The translations under genes and the position numbers were made by a program. Shown one piece after another: positions 20,225-28,387 of a DNA stretch of 64,000 nt; positions within the stretch are counted from its first letter, which is position 1, and every line of letters starts with the position of its first letter. The stretch covers positions 434,001-498,000 of the forward strand of contig CAWJGS010000010.1 in assembly GCA_963842575.1 (NCBI GenBank), in the 5' to 3' direction. A model generated the notes under the pieces. That model saw nothing but the letters and a program-made list of their open reading frames with translations, ran no database searches and had not been told where the DNA came from. Origin of the DNA: JACDER01 sp963842575. Lineage in GTDB: Bacteria > Actinomycetota > Thermoleophilia > Gaiellales > Gaiellaceae.

Positions 20225-20762
20225 CTACTGCAGCTGCGGCTCGATCAGCCCGAAGCTCCCGTCGCGCCGCCGGTAGACGACGTTGACGTCCGCGGACTCG
20301 GCGTTCTGGAAGACGAAGAAGTCGTGCCCGACGAGCTCGAGCTGCAGCACAGCCTCGTCCGGGCTCATGGGCTTGACCGGGAACTGCTTGGACTTGACGA
20401 TCAGGGGCTCGGGGCCGTCCAGGGACTCGACCGCGGCGCGCGGGATGGTCGCCGCGGCGGGGCTCCTCCACGCGCTTCTCGCGGTAGCGCTTCACCTGGC
20501 GCGCGAGCTTGTTGGCCAGCTGGTCGATCGACGCCTTCATGTCGCTCGAGGCCTCGCGCGCGCGGAGCACAGGCCCCTTCGTCCACACCGTCGCCTCGGC
20601 CACCTGGTTCTCGGCGATGGACGGATTGCGCTCGACCGCGAGCTCCAGCTCCACCACGGTCGGATCGCTCAGCTGCCGCTCGAGCCTGCGCAACTTGGAC
20701 TCGGCGTAGCTGCGGATCGAATCGCTGACCTCGACATTCTTGCCCTTGACCTCGAGTTGCAT
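20225..20762 (-). pseudogene. hpf: long-form ribosome hibernation promoting factor, one frameshift
   Basis: HPF dimerises 70S ribosomes in stationary phase. The N-terminal ribosome-binding domain is intact (VKGKNVEVSDSIRSYAE ... LANKLARQVKRYREKR). The C-terminal dimerisation domain (VKSKQFPVKPMSPDEAVLQ, VGHDFFVFQNAES, VVYRRRDGSFGLIEPQLQ) is encoded in a different frame and ends at the TAG at 20225-20227. The shift maps to a run of four G at 20459-20462; removing one base gives EEPAAATIPRAAVES and a normal protein of about 178 residues. GAGGAGGAGC gives a strong ribosome-binding site before the ATG. Confidence 0.85.
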
Positions 20763-20871
20763 CTGCTCCTCCTCGGTAGAGGCTTCCCTCCTATCTTACG
20801 AGCGGATGCGCGCCTGACGGACACCGTCGCAGCCCAGTCTCGGACACGCCGGCTCTTGCGCCGACAGCGCG

Positions 20872-20923
20872 TTTACATCAGAGCACAACATCGGTTATAA
20901 AAGAAGCAAGAATCTGCGGTCAA
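20872..20923. promoter_or_regulatory. face-to-face sigma-70-type promoters upstream of hpf
   Basis: On the minus strand TTGACC (20918-20923), a 17-base spacer and TTATAA (20895-20900) form a good promoter for hpf with a leader of about 125 bases. On the plus strand TTTACA (20872-20877), an 18-base spacer and TATAAA (20896-20901) form another that points into the accessory gap. Both use the same TTATAAA core, so only one polymerase can bind at a time. Confidence 0.6.
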
Positions 20924-20992
20924 CACAAACGGAGAGCATGCTGCCTCAACCTGCGGAGACACAGGCTCCATCGAGCCCAGAGCCGGCCGACC

Positions 20993-21277
20993 TTACCCTC
21001 GTTCGCCTCTCGAAGGCAGTGACCCGGCTCGAGCGAGCTCTAGCAACTCAACGAGCATTGCTTGATTCTCTGCTGCGCTCCGCTCGACAGCCTCGAGCCG
21101 TTCAGCGAGGCTCGCGACAGACCCTGCGTCTAATTGAGACTCCACGAAGAAAGAGCTCGGAACGTCGAGAACGTCCGCCAGCTCCATGAGCGTGCCGAGC
21201 CGCGGCAGCCACGATTTCCCGTCTCGGGGATTAACTCCCGACTGCCAGCGCTGAACGGTTCGAAGACCGACACCCAT
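20993..21277 (-). CDS. XRE-family helix-turn-helix protein, N-terminus incomplete
   Basis: The 94 residues begin inside a helix-turn-helix: MGVGLRTVQRWQSG is the recognition helix, followed by LPRLGTLMELADVLDVPSSFF, typical of XRE domains. A Glu/Ala-rich helical tail follows (LAERLEAVERSAAENQAM). Upstream in the same frame, DDESHERLAGE looks like the missing first helices, but a TGA and no start codon precede it. The gene is therefore truncated or has an indel near 21310-21320. It is presumably a DNA-binding regulator; the target is unknown. Confidence 0.6.
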   Translation of the reverse strand: MGVGLRTVQRWQSGVNPRDGKSWLPRLGTLMELADVLDVPSSFFVESQLDAGSVASLAERLEAVERSAAENQAMLVELLELARAGSLPSRGERG

Positions 21278-21396
21278 CTCGCCGGCGAGACGCTCGTGCG
21301 ATTCGTCGTCACCGGACCGTCAGAGACGGTGCGGGCCCTCCTACATCGGGGTGGAGAACGACCAGTCCGGAAACTGCGACGGCGACAGGCGGAACG

Positions 21397-21699
21397 GTGA
21401 TGGTCGCCGGGACGAAGTACGACGTCGTCTGCGCTCATTTCGTCGCGCATTCGGGCGACTTCAATACCGGTAGCCCGAAGATGCGCTTCGCGTACTGGAA
21501 TGGGAACACATACGTTGTCGTCCGCATCACGGGCAACGGTTCTCCCGGCAGCGAGGACACGTTCGGGTGGGGCACCACGCCAAGCCTCGCCGAGGTTACT
21601 GCCTGGGTGAATCGAGGCGTCAAGGGATCTCACATCGCAGCCAGCTGGACCTGGCTGAGCATTTCACAGGGGAACTACCAGGTTCACGCTCCGAACTAA
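21397..21699 (+). CDS. unknown ORF, about 100 residues
   Basis: The product is rich in Tyr, Trp, Asn and Gly (FAYWNGNTYVVVRITGNG, SHIAASWTWLSISQGNYQV), unlike its neighbours, and has no recognised motif. It could be a small extracellular beta domain or the 3' part of a longer, damaged gene, because codons continue open upstream of the GTG/ATG start. It lies in the accessory gap between hpf and comF, on the strand opposite to both. No ribosome-binding site is obvious. The surrounding stretches 20763-20992 and 21278-21396 hold nothing else I can support beyond the promoters listed. Confidence 0.35.
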   Translation: MMVAGTKYDVVCAHFVAHSGDFNTGSPKMRFAYWNGNTYVVVRITGNGSPGSEDTFGWGTTPSLAEVTAWVNRGVKGSHIAASWTWLSISQGNYQVHAPN

Positions 21700-21753
21700 C
21701 GCGTAGAACCGACTCCAGGAGGGCGCAGCCTCCGTGGCTGCGCCCTCCTATCT

Positions 21754-22428
21754 CTACGAAGAGACACGCGCGGTCCTGGCAAACGTGACCACGTGGATCT
21801 CACGAGCGCCCGCGGCCCGAAGCGCAGACGCCGCCGCGGATGCGGTCGCACCGGTCGTGTACACGTCGTCCACGACGCAGAGCGACCTCGGGAGTGAAAC
21901 CGGACGTGCCCGAAAGGCGCCCGCAATGTTTCGCCGCCGGTCGCTCCTCGAAAGCCCTCGCTGTCTGACGGCTCGCCGCATTCGCACAAGCGCGTCTCCT
22001 ACGGGAAGCTGCCAGCGCCGTGCGAGCTCGAGCGCTAACGCGCACGAGGGGTTGTGTCCCCGGCGGAGCAAGCGCTCTCCGTCCGGAGGGACGAAGACGA
22101 GCCCTTCCACCGGAGGCGCGGCGATTGCCTCGCAAACGAGCTCGGCCGCGGCTTCCGCCAGTACGCGAATCCCCCGCTCCTTCCAAGCGGCCACGATCGA
22201 GCGGGCGCCGCGGTCGTAGAGGACGGCGGCACGCGCCGTTGCGAACGCGAGCCGGCGGCCGCGGCACTCGCGGCAGCGCTCGACCGGCCACGCGGTCGGC
22301 GCGCCGCAGGAGGCGCACATCGGCGCCCGCAACCGCTTCAGCCCGTCCCGGCAGGCGGCGCACAACGCGGAGCCGGGGCAGGAGCACACGGCGCAGCGCT
22401 GCGGCAGAAGCAGTCCGAGGAGATCCAC
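21754..22428 (-). CDS. comF: ComF-family phosphoribosyltransferase
   Basis: A 224-residue ComF/GntX-type protein. The N-terminal half has two zinc-binding pairs (CAVCSCPGSALCAAC and CASCGAPTAWPVERCREC). The C-terminal phosphoribosyltransferase domain carries the PRPP-binding motif VVDDVYTTGATAS (about residues 187-199). In naturally competent bacteria ComF takes part in DNA uptake, but homologues are widespread and their substrate is unclear. Its position beside hpf-secA is common in actinobacteria. Confidence 0.88.
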   Translation of the reverse strand: MDLLGLLLPQRCAVCSCPGSALCAACRDGLKRLRAPMCASCGAPTAWPVERCRECRGRRLAFATARAAVLYDRGARSIVAAWKERGIRVLAEAAAELVCEAIAAPPVEGLVFVPPDGERLLRRGHNPSCALALELARRWQLPVGDALVRMRRAVRQRGLSRSDRRRNIAGAFRARPVSLPRSLCVVDDVYTTGATASAAASALRAAGAREIHVVTFARTARVSS

Positions 22429-22503
22429 CGAGCCACGCTACGCCCGGCCAGGGGCCGGAATGTGTCTAGTTCGAGACGGTTCCGCTCCGAAAGGCGTTCA
22501 GCG

Positions 22504-23439
22504 TCATCCGAGCGCCTCAGCATAGGGAGGGCGGTGGACCCCGCGCTCGGTCACGATTGCGCTGATCAGCTCCGCCGGCGTCACGTCGAACGCGGGGTTG
22601 CGCGCGGAGAAGCGACTGGTCACTTCCGAGGCGGCACGCTCCTCGATCGGTATGTCCGCGCCGGTCGGCGTGTCCGGATCGACGGTCGAGGTCGGAGCCA
22701 CGACATAGAACGGAATCCCGTGGTGACGTGCGAGCACGGCGAGTGGATAGGTGCCGATCTTGTTGGCGGTGTCGCCGTTAGCGGCGATTCGGTCTGCGCC
22801 GGTCACGACGCAGTCGACCTCCCCCGCGGCCATCATCCCACCGGCCGCAGAGTCCGCGATGACGGTGAATGGAATGCCTTCCGCCTCGAGCTCCCAGGCA
22901 GTGAGCCGCGAGCCCTGGAGAAGCGGCCGGGTCTCGTCGACGAGCACGTGGGCCAGCAGACCGCGCTCCCACGCTGCCCTCAGCGCGCCGAGCGCCGTCC
23001 CGTAGCCGCCGGTCGCAAGCGCGCCGGTGTTGCAGTGCGTGAGCGCGCGCGCCGCCGGCTGTAGCAGCCCGGCGGCGTGCGCGGCCATCCGCCTGCAGCA
23101 CTCGACCTCGTCACGGTGAATTCTTCGCGCGTTCTCCGGAGTCGGTTCGACCAGCATCGCGTCCAGAGCCCAGCCGAGGTTGACCGCCGTGGGGCGGCTG
23201 TCCCGCAACACGCGCTCAGCGGCGAGCAGATCCTCGCCCCGCGTGGCCGCGAGCGCGTAGCCGTAGGCGGCTGCGATGCCGATGGCCGGCGCTCCCCGGA
23301 TCGCGAGCGTCCGTATCGCATCTGCCACTTCGGCGGCGGAGCGGCACTCCAGCTCGACCTCGTCGTCGGGCAGGCGGCGCTGGTCGAGGAGGACGACGCG
23401 GTCCTCCTCGAGCCGGATGATCCGCTCAGGGTCGAGCAA
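22504..23439 (-). CDS. mtnA: S-methyl-5-thioribose-1-phosphate isomerase
   Basis: MtnA converts methylthioribose-1-phosphate to methylthioribulose-1-phosphate in methionine salvage. The 311 residues show RGAPAIGIAAAYGYALA, the catalytic Cys in THCNTGALATGGYGTALG, the catalytic Asp in VVTGADRIAANGDTANKIG and GIPFYVVAPTSTVD. I start it at TTG 23439 (LDPERIIRLEED), which overlaps the end of the upstream methyltransferase by 14 bases. The open frame continues upstream only because of frameshifts in that neighbour. The length is slightly below the family average. Confidence 0.88.
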   Translation of the reverse strand: MLDPERIIRLEEDRVVLLDQRRLPDDEVELECRSAAEVADAIRTLAIRGAPAIGIAAAYGYALAATRGEDLLAAERVLRDSRPTAVNLGWALDAMLVEPTPENARRIHRDEVECCRRMAAHAAGLLQPAARALTHCNTGALATGGYGTALGALRAAWERGLLAHVLVDETRPLLQGSRLTAWELEAEGIPFTVIADSAAGGMMAAGEVDCVVTGADRIAANGDTANKIGTYPLAVLARHHGIPFYVVAPTSTVDPDTPTGADIPIEERAASEVTSRFSARNPAFDVTPAELISAIVTERGVHRPPYAEALG

Positions 23440-24262
23440 GGTCCCAAACGAGGACGGCGGGAAGTCCCTCGAGCGCCTCGGCGACGAGGTCGAGATCGAG
23501 CGCCACCCGGCTCGCCCAGAGCTCGACCTCGTCGCGCCGGTAGAGCAGCTCGTGGCAGTCGCGGACCTCGCAGGCCGGCACCGCGGAAGGCAGCCAGATA
23601 GCGGCTCATCAGGTGCACATGGTTGACCACGTAGCCGCGCGCGGACATCGTTCACTCGGTACGCCGCCTGCGCCCCGAGCGCGACAAAAGTCGGGTGGAG
23701 GTCGGTGATGACGATCCGGCCGCCGGGACGAACTGTGCGGGCAAGCTCGCGGATCGCCGGCGCCGGATCCTCCAGGTGTGTGAGCGCGAGCGAGCAGACG
23801 GCGAGATCGAACCGGCCGGTCTCCACCGGCAGCTCCGTCAGCAGGCCGAGCCGAAACTCGGCCGCCGGCACGCGCTCGCGCGCCCGCTCCAGCATCGCCT
23901 CCGTCGCGTCGACGCCGACGACGTCGTGTCCGAGCGCGGCCAGGACGGCGGACTGGCGGCCGGTACCGCAGGCAGCGTCGAGCGCGCTACCCGGGTCGAT
24001 CCCGGAGAACAGCCCGGCCGTGAACGGCCCCTCCAGCTCGAGGATGGGGTTCCGCCGGGGGAGGTCGTAGCTCGGCGCCCACTCCGGATAGCCCTCGGAG
24101 ACCTCGCGGCGCGGGCACGTCGGTCCACGAATCCGCCGGCTCGTCGAGGAGCCGGCGGATCTCCGTCACGATGCGATCGACCGTCGCGCGGTCGCCTACG
24201 AGCCAGTTCCGCGCCAGCGCGATCCCGGTGAGGGACAGTTCGAGCTGCTTCTCGTACGGCAG
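23426..24262 (-). pseudogene. class I SAM-dependent methyltransferase, several frameshifts
   Basis: The methyltransferase fold is clear: motif I LDAACGTGRQSAVLA, acidic loop VVGVDATEAMLERA, LAVCSLALTHLEDP and RPGGRIVITDLHPTF. The N-terminus (CTG 24262, LPYEKQLELSLTG) and the C-terminus (CEVRDCHELLYRRDEVE ... LEGLPAVLVWDLARP) sit in other frames. At least three indels are needed, near 24110, 23640 and 23588. A GAGGGG 9 bases before the CTG could serve as ribosome-binding site. It lies between ahcY and mtnA, which handle products of SAM-dependent reactions. The substrate is unknown. Confidence 0.65.
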
Positions 24263-24265
24263 GCC

Positions 24266-25534
24266 CTAGGTCCCCTCGTCCCAGGACTCGAGGTACTTCG
24301 CCTGCTCTTCGGTGAGGTGGTCGATGGCCACGCCCATCGTCTCGAGCTTGAGTCGGGCGATCTCCTTGTCGATGTCCGCGGGCACCGGGTAGACCTTCCG
24401 GTCGAGCGTCCCGGCGTTCTGGACGACGAACTCGGCCGACAGCGCCTGGTTGGCGAAGGACATGTCCATGACCTGCGCCGGATGGCCCTCGGCCGCGGCC
24501 AGGTTGATCAGCCGCCCGTCGGCCAGCAGGAACAACCGCCGGTCGTTCGGAAGGCGGAACTCCTCGACGAACGGCCGGGCCGCGCGGCTCTCAGTCGCCA
24601 TCTGGCGCAGCGCCGGGATCTCGATCTCCACGTTGAAGTGGCCCGTGTTGGCGAGGATGGCGCCGTCCTTCATCCGTTCCATGTGCTCGCGGCGGATGAC
24701 GCCCTTGTCCCCGGTCGCCGTGATGAAGATGTCGCCGATCTCGGCAGCGCGCTCCATCGGCAGCACCTCGAACCCGTCCATCACCGACTCGAGCGCCCGC
24801 AGCGGGTCGACCTCGGTGACGATCACGTGGGCGCCCATCCCCTTGGCCCTCATGGCAACGCCGCGCCCGCACATTCCGTAGCCGGCCACGACGAGCTTGC
24901 GGCCCGCGAGGAGGACGTTCGTGGCGCGGATGACGCCGTCGATCGTCGACTGGCCGGTGCCGTAACGGTTGTCGAAGAGATGCTTCGTGTCCGCGTCGTT
25001 GACGGCGATCACCGGGAAGCCGAGCGCGCCGTCGCGCTCCAGCGCCTTCAGGCGGATGACGCCGGTCGTCGTCTCCTCAGTCGCGCCGAGGATGTCGCCG
25101 AGCTGCTCCCTCCGGGCGGAGTGGAGGACGCCGATCACGTCGGCGCCGTCGTCCATCGTCAGCTGCGGCTTGTGGTCGACCGCGGCCTCGATGTGCCGGT
25201 AGTACGTGTCGTTGTCCTCGCCCTTGATCGCGAAGACGGCGATGTCGTACGCGTCCACGAGCGCCGCGGCGACGTCGTCCTGCGTCGACAGCGGGTTGGA
25301 CGCGCACAGGACGATGTCCGCGCCGCCGGCCTTGAGCGCCCGCATGAGGTTCGCGGTCTCGCTGGTCACGTGCAGGCAGGCGGAGATGCGATATCCGGCG
25401 AGTGGCTGCTCCTCCGCGAAGCGCTCGCGGATCGCGGCGAGCACCGGCATCTGCCAGTCGGCCCATTCGATCCGCGCGACACCCTCGGGGGCGAGCGCCA
25501 GATCCTTGACGTCGTGTCTCTTGGTGGTTGCCAT
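24266..25534 (-). CDS. ahcY: adenosylhomocysteinase
   Basis: SAH hydrolase splits S-adenosylhomocysteine into homocysteine and adenosine and removes the product inhibitor of methyltransferases. The 422 residues include the NAD-binding stretch VVAGYGMCGRGVAMRAKG, the substrate-site segments SACLHVTSETANL and NDADTKHLFDNRYGTGQS, and VEIEIPALRQMA. At 422 residues it lacks the insertion seen in longer bacterial forms. AAAGGA lies 6 bases before the ATG. It follows a MerR-type regulator in the same direction, 12 bases away, so the two are probably co-transcribed. Confidence 0.96.
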   Translation of the reverse strand: MATTKRHDVKDLALAPEGVARIEWADWQMPVLAAIRERFAEEQPLAGYRISACLHVTSETANLMRALKAGGADIVLCASNPLSTQDDVAAALVDAYDIAVFAIKGEDNDTYYRHIEAAVDHKPQLTMDDGADVIGVLHSARREQLGDILGATEETTTGVIRLKALERDGALGFPVIAVNDADTKHLFDNRYGTGQSTIDGVIRATNVLLAGRKLVVAGYGMCGRGVAMRAKGMGAHVIVTEVDPLRALESVMDGFEVLPMERAAEIGDIFITATGDKGVIRREHMERMKDGAILANTGHFNVEIEIPALRQMATESRAARPFVEEFRLPNDRRLFLLADGRLINLAAAEGHPAQVMDMSFANQALSAEFVVQNAGTLDRKVYPVPADIDKEIARLKLETMGVAIDHLTEEQAKYLESWDEGT

Positions 25535-25546
25535 CCAGTCCTTTCG

Positions 25547-25880
25547 TCAGGCGGCGAGCAGACGCTCCTGCTTCCGCTGTTCCCATTCGAGGTAGGCCGG
25601 GGCGGTACCGCTCGCGCCGGCGAGCCACGTCTCCACCGCGGCTCTGAGGTCAGGCTCGCTCCGCAGCCTAGCGGCGAAAGCGATGTCGGAGAGCTCCACC
25701 GCGAATGCACGAGCGAAGCTCGTTGAGCGACCGGAGGACGTTCAGCTCGCGCAGCCCGTACAGGCGGTAGCCCTTCGGCGTGCGCTCCGGAACGACGAGG
25801 TCGCATTGCTCCAGATAGCGCAGCATGCGCGGAGACCAGCCGGTCAGCGCGGCGGCGCGTCCAACGGTGAGCAACTCCAT
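25547..25880 (-). pseudogene. MerR-family regulator upstream of ahcY, one frameshift
   Basis: The N-terminal winged helix is clear (LTVGRAAALTGWSPRMLRYLEQ, VVPERTPKGYRLYGLREL). After SLNELR the frame shifts near 25712, and the C-terminal part (FAVELSDIAFAARLRSEPD, then YLEWEQRKQERLLAA) continues in another frame to TGA 25547-25549. Corrected, it is about 110 residues, a short MerR without a large effector domain. Its position directly before ahcY suggests control of the SAM-cycle genes. A 7-bp inverted repeat 5 bases before its ATG is the probable operator. Confidence 0.75.
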
Positions 25881-25885
25881 GCCAG

Positions 25886-25913
25886 AAACATTACCACACG
25901 TCTGTCAATGTTT
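25886..25913. promoter_or_regulatory. inverted-repeat operator upstream of the MerR gene
   Basis: AAACATT (25886-25892) and AATGTTT (25907-25913) are exact inverted copies with a 14-base spacer, set 5 bases before the MerR start. The minus strand also contains TTGACA and TAATGT inside the repeat. The A/T-rich arms stand out in this GC-rich context. Autoregulation by the MerR protein is inferred. Confidence 0.6.
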
Positions 25914-26658
25914 GCGGCAAGCGAAGAGCCCGCCCACCTTCGTCACGCGGAATGCCCCGTCGCGCTCGATCTGCTCGCGGACGATCTCCTCGAAGCCCTC
26001 TCTGCCGTCCGACAGGCTCTTCACGAAGGCGACCACCGGCTCGACCTCCGTCACTTCGAGGCCGCCCGGATGCAGCTCGACCTGCACGTCGGAGAAGACC
26101 TTGCGCAGCTCGTCGCCCGCGTCCTCCAGGCGGAACCCCCAGGACCACGGCTCATCGTCGGAGTAGAGCGCCTTGATCTCCTTCAGGTGCTCGCTGCCGT
26201 TGGTCGAGCAATAGAAGGTCGCGTCCGGCCGCATGACGCGGGCGACCTCACGAGAACGCGCGCGGCCGGTCCTGCACGTGGTAGAGCATGTGATTCGCGA
26301 TGACGCCGTCGAACGAGGCGTCCTCGAACGGCAGGTCCTGGATATCCGCCACCCGGTACGCGGCACGCTCGTCCAGCACGCGCCGTGCCTTCTCGACCAT
26401 CCCGGGCGAGAGGTCGGCAAGCGTCAGTCGCCATCCCGGCGGAATCCGGTCGCTGTTCTGCACCCACAGCTCGGCGGGGCCGCAACCGACCTCGAGGATC
26501 TGCGCCCGCTCAGGAAAGTGGAGCCGGTCGAAGACCCAGCGGTGCCATGGCTCGGGGTTCGTGTCGAACCGGCGGTGGAGCTCGATGCGCGCGCGCAGGT
26601 TCGAGTCGTCCCGGTACTGCTCGTCTTTGAGGTAGGCCTGGTCGGTGAAACGCTTCAC
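25905..26658 (-). pseudogene. class I SAM-dependent methyltransferase, one frameshift
   Basis: Motif I is ILEVGCGPAELWVQNSD, followed by LADLSPGMVEKARRVL, FEDASFDGVIANHMLYHV and, after the shift, EVARVMRPDATFYCSTNG and a C-terminal cap ending in FACRKH. The break is at 26251-26254: inserting one C changes TCGTGAG to TCGCGTGAG and gives AFSREVARV, restoring about 250 residues. The GTG at 26658 overlaps the upstream cupin stop as GTGA. It acts on an unknown small molecule. Confidence 0.75.
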
Positions 26659-27035
26659 GTGCCGGCGCGGCCGTAGCGGTCTTCCAGCCGCACGACGTCA
26701 TCGACCTCCGGCGTGGAGGCCTCTAGCACGAGCGAGTCCTCGAGAGCGCTCCAGCGGTGCACCATGCCCGGCCGGATCCGGAAGGCGGCCCCGGCCTCCA
26801 CGACCTGCGGCTCCGCGTCCTCCCCCAGCTCGATCGCGATCTTGCCCTCGTGGACGTAGATCGTCTCGTCCTTCTCGTTGTGGAACTGGAGGCTCAGCTG
26901 CTCGCCCTCGCGGATGAACAGGAGCTTTCCGCAGTAGTGCTCGCTGTGCGCCCAGATGAGCTCGTAGCCCCAGGGCTTCTCGACCCGCCTGGCGCTGAAG
27001 GCGAACGCCTCCAGCCCGTCCCGTGTAGTGGCCAC
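26655..27035 (-). CDS. cupin-domain protein, mannose-6-phosphate isomerase type II-like
   Basis: A 126-residue single cupin. RVEKPWGYELIW and HYCGKLLFIREGEQLSLQFH match the C-terminal cupin of GDP-mannose pyrophosphorylase/mannose-6-phosphate isomerase. Metal ligands are suggested by QFHNEKDETIYVHEGK and GMVHRW. The GTG at 27035 starts two bases after the stop of the UDP-glucose dehydrogenase gene, so the two probably share a transcript. A role in sugar-nucleotide supply is plausible, but standalone cupins of this type also have other substrates. Confidence 0.75.
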   Translation of the reverse strand: MATTRDGLEAFAFSARRVEKPWGYELIWAHSEHYCGKLLFIREGEQLSLQFHNEKDETIYVHEGKIAIELGEDAEPQVVEAGAAFRIRPGMVHRWSALEDSLVLEASTPEVDDVVRLEDRYGRAGT

Positions 27036-27037
27036 GG

Positions 27038-28387
27038 CTAGGCCCCCCGCGCCGGTTCGGGCACGTCGGGCTCGGCTGTCTCCGGAAGCAGGTCGAGCGC
27101 CGAGCTGGAACGGCCGATGCCTTCGTAGGCGAAGCCGGCGGCGCGCACCTCGGCCGGGTCGAGCAGATTGCGCCCGTCGATGATCAGGGGGCGGCGCATC
27201 GCGGCGCGCGTCTCCGGCGACGCGAGCGTGCGCAGGGCGTCCCACTCGGTGACGACCACTGCCGCGTCGGCTCCAGCGACCGCCTCGGCGATCGTCTCGC
27301 ATCGAGTCGCTCCGACGAGACGGTCCCGCGCGTCCGCGACCGGATCCCACGTTCGGACGTCCGCTCCCTCGGCGAGTAGGCGCGAGGCGATGACGAGACT
27401 CGGCGCATCACGCATGTCATCCGTCCCCGGCTTGAAGGCGAGGCCGAGGAGGGCGATCGTCGTACCGCGAAGCGCTCCAAGGTGCTTCTGCAGCTTCGAG
27501 ATCACCTTGCGCTTCTGCAATTCGTTCACCTCGATCATCGCCGCAAGCAGCTGAAAGTGATAGCCCGAGTTTCCGGCGAGCTGCTTGAGCGAGGAAGCGT
27601 CCTTGCCGAAACAGCTTCCACCCCACCCCACTCCTGCCCGCAGGAAGTGCGGGCCTAGCCGCTGATCGAGGCCAACGCCTTCGGCAACTCGGACGACATC
27701 CGCTCCCACGAGCTCGCACACGTTGGCGATCTCGTTGATGAAGCTGATGCGCAAAGTGAGGAACGCATTGGACGCGAGCTTGATCATCTCCGCCGAGGCG
27801 ACATCGGCCTTGATGATCGGTGCGTTCGATGCCGGCGTGTAGCCCTCGACGGCCTCGGCATCGGATCTCGTCGAAAGCGCCGATGACGATTCGATCGGGC
27901 CGGAGAAAGTCCCTCAGCGCGGTTCCTTCTGCGAGGAATTCGGGGTTGGACACGTAGCCGACCTGCTCGAGCCCGCGAGCGTCAGGTGCGGCTCGCACCT
28001 TTTCTCCCGTCCCGACCGGGACCGTGCTCTTCATCACCAGGAGCAGTGCGCTCCGCCGACTGTGGCAGCTCCTCGATCAGCCGTCCAGACACGCGAGAGG
28101 TCGGCGTCGCCGGAGTACGTCGGCGGGGTGTCGACGCACACGAAGACAAAGTCGGCATCCGCCACGGCCTCGGCGACGTCGAGCGTAAAGAGCAGGCGCT
28201 CCCGGTTTCGCTCGACCAGCTCGGCGAGGCCCGGCTCGAAGATCGGAAGCTCTCCCGCGTTCAGCGCCGCGATCTTCTCGGGGACGATGTCCCTGATCGC
28301 GACGGAGTGGCCGAGCTCGGCGAAGCACGCCCCCGTGACGAGGCCGGCGTAACCGGCGCCGAAGACGGCGACGCGCGAGCCGCTCAC
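27038..28387 (-). pseudogene. UDP-glucose 6-dehydrogenase, three frameshifts
   Basis: The enzyme oxidises UDP-glucose to UDP-glucuronate for envelope polymers. In-frame pieces give the Rossmann start VAVFGAGYAGLVTGACFAELG, FVCVDTPPTYSGDAD, MKSTVPVGTGEKVR, NPEFLAEGTALRDFLRPDR, the catalytic segment GWGGSCFGKDASSLK and the C-terminal FKPGTDDMRDAPSL. These sit in different frames, with shifts near 28080, 28045 and 27864. Correcting one base at each restores about 448 residues. The GTG 28387 overlaps the LCP stop. The number of indels in such a conserved enzyme argues for sequence error. Confidence 0.8.

Noticed and set aside
20938..21189. 83-codon plus-strand ORF downstream of a good promoter
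   Set aside because: It lies antisense to the XRE coding sequence, which has a recognisable helix-turn-helix; its product is low-complexity and the possible ribosome-binding site is too close to the ATG.
22504..23895. 463-residue methyltransferase-MtnA fusion
   Set aside because: The continuous frame exists only because of indels in the upstream methyltransferase; its own C-terminus and stop (23426-23428) are visible in another frame and mtnA has a plausible TTG start.
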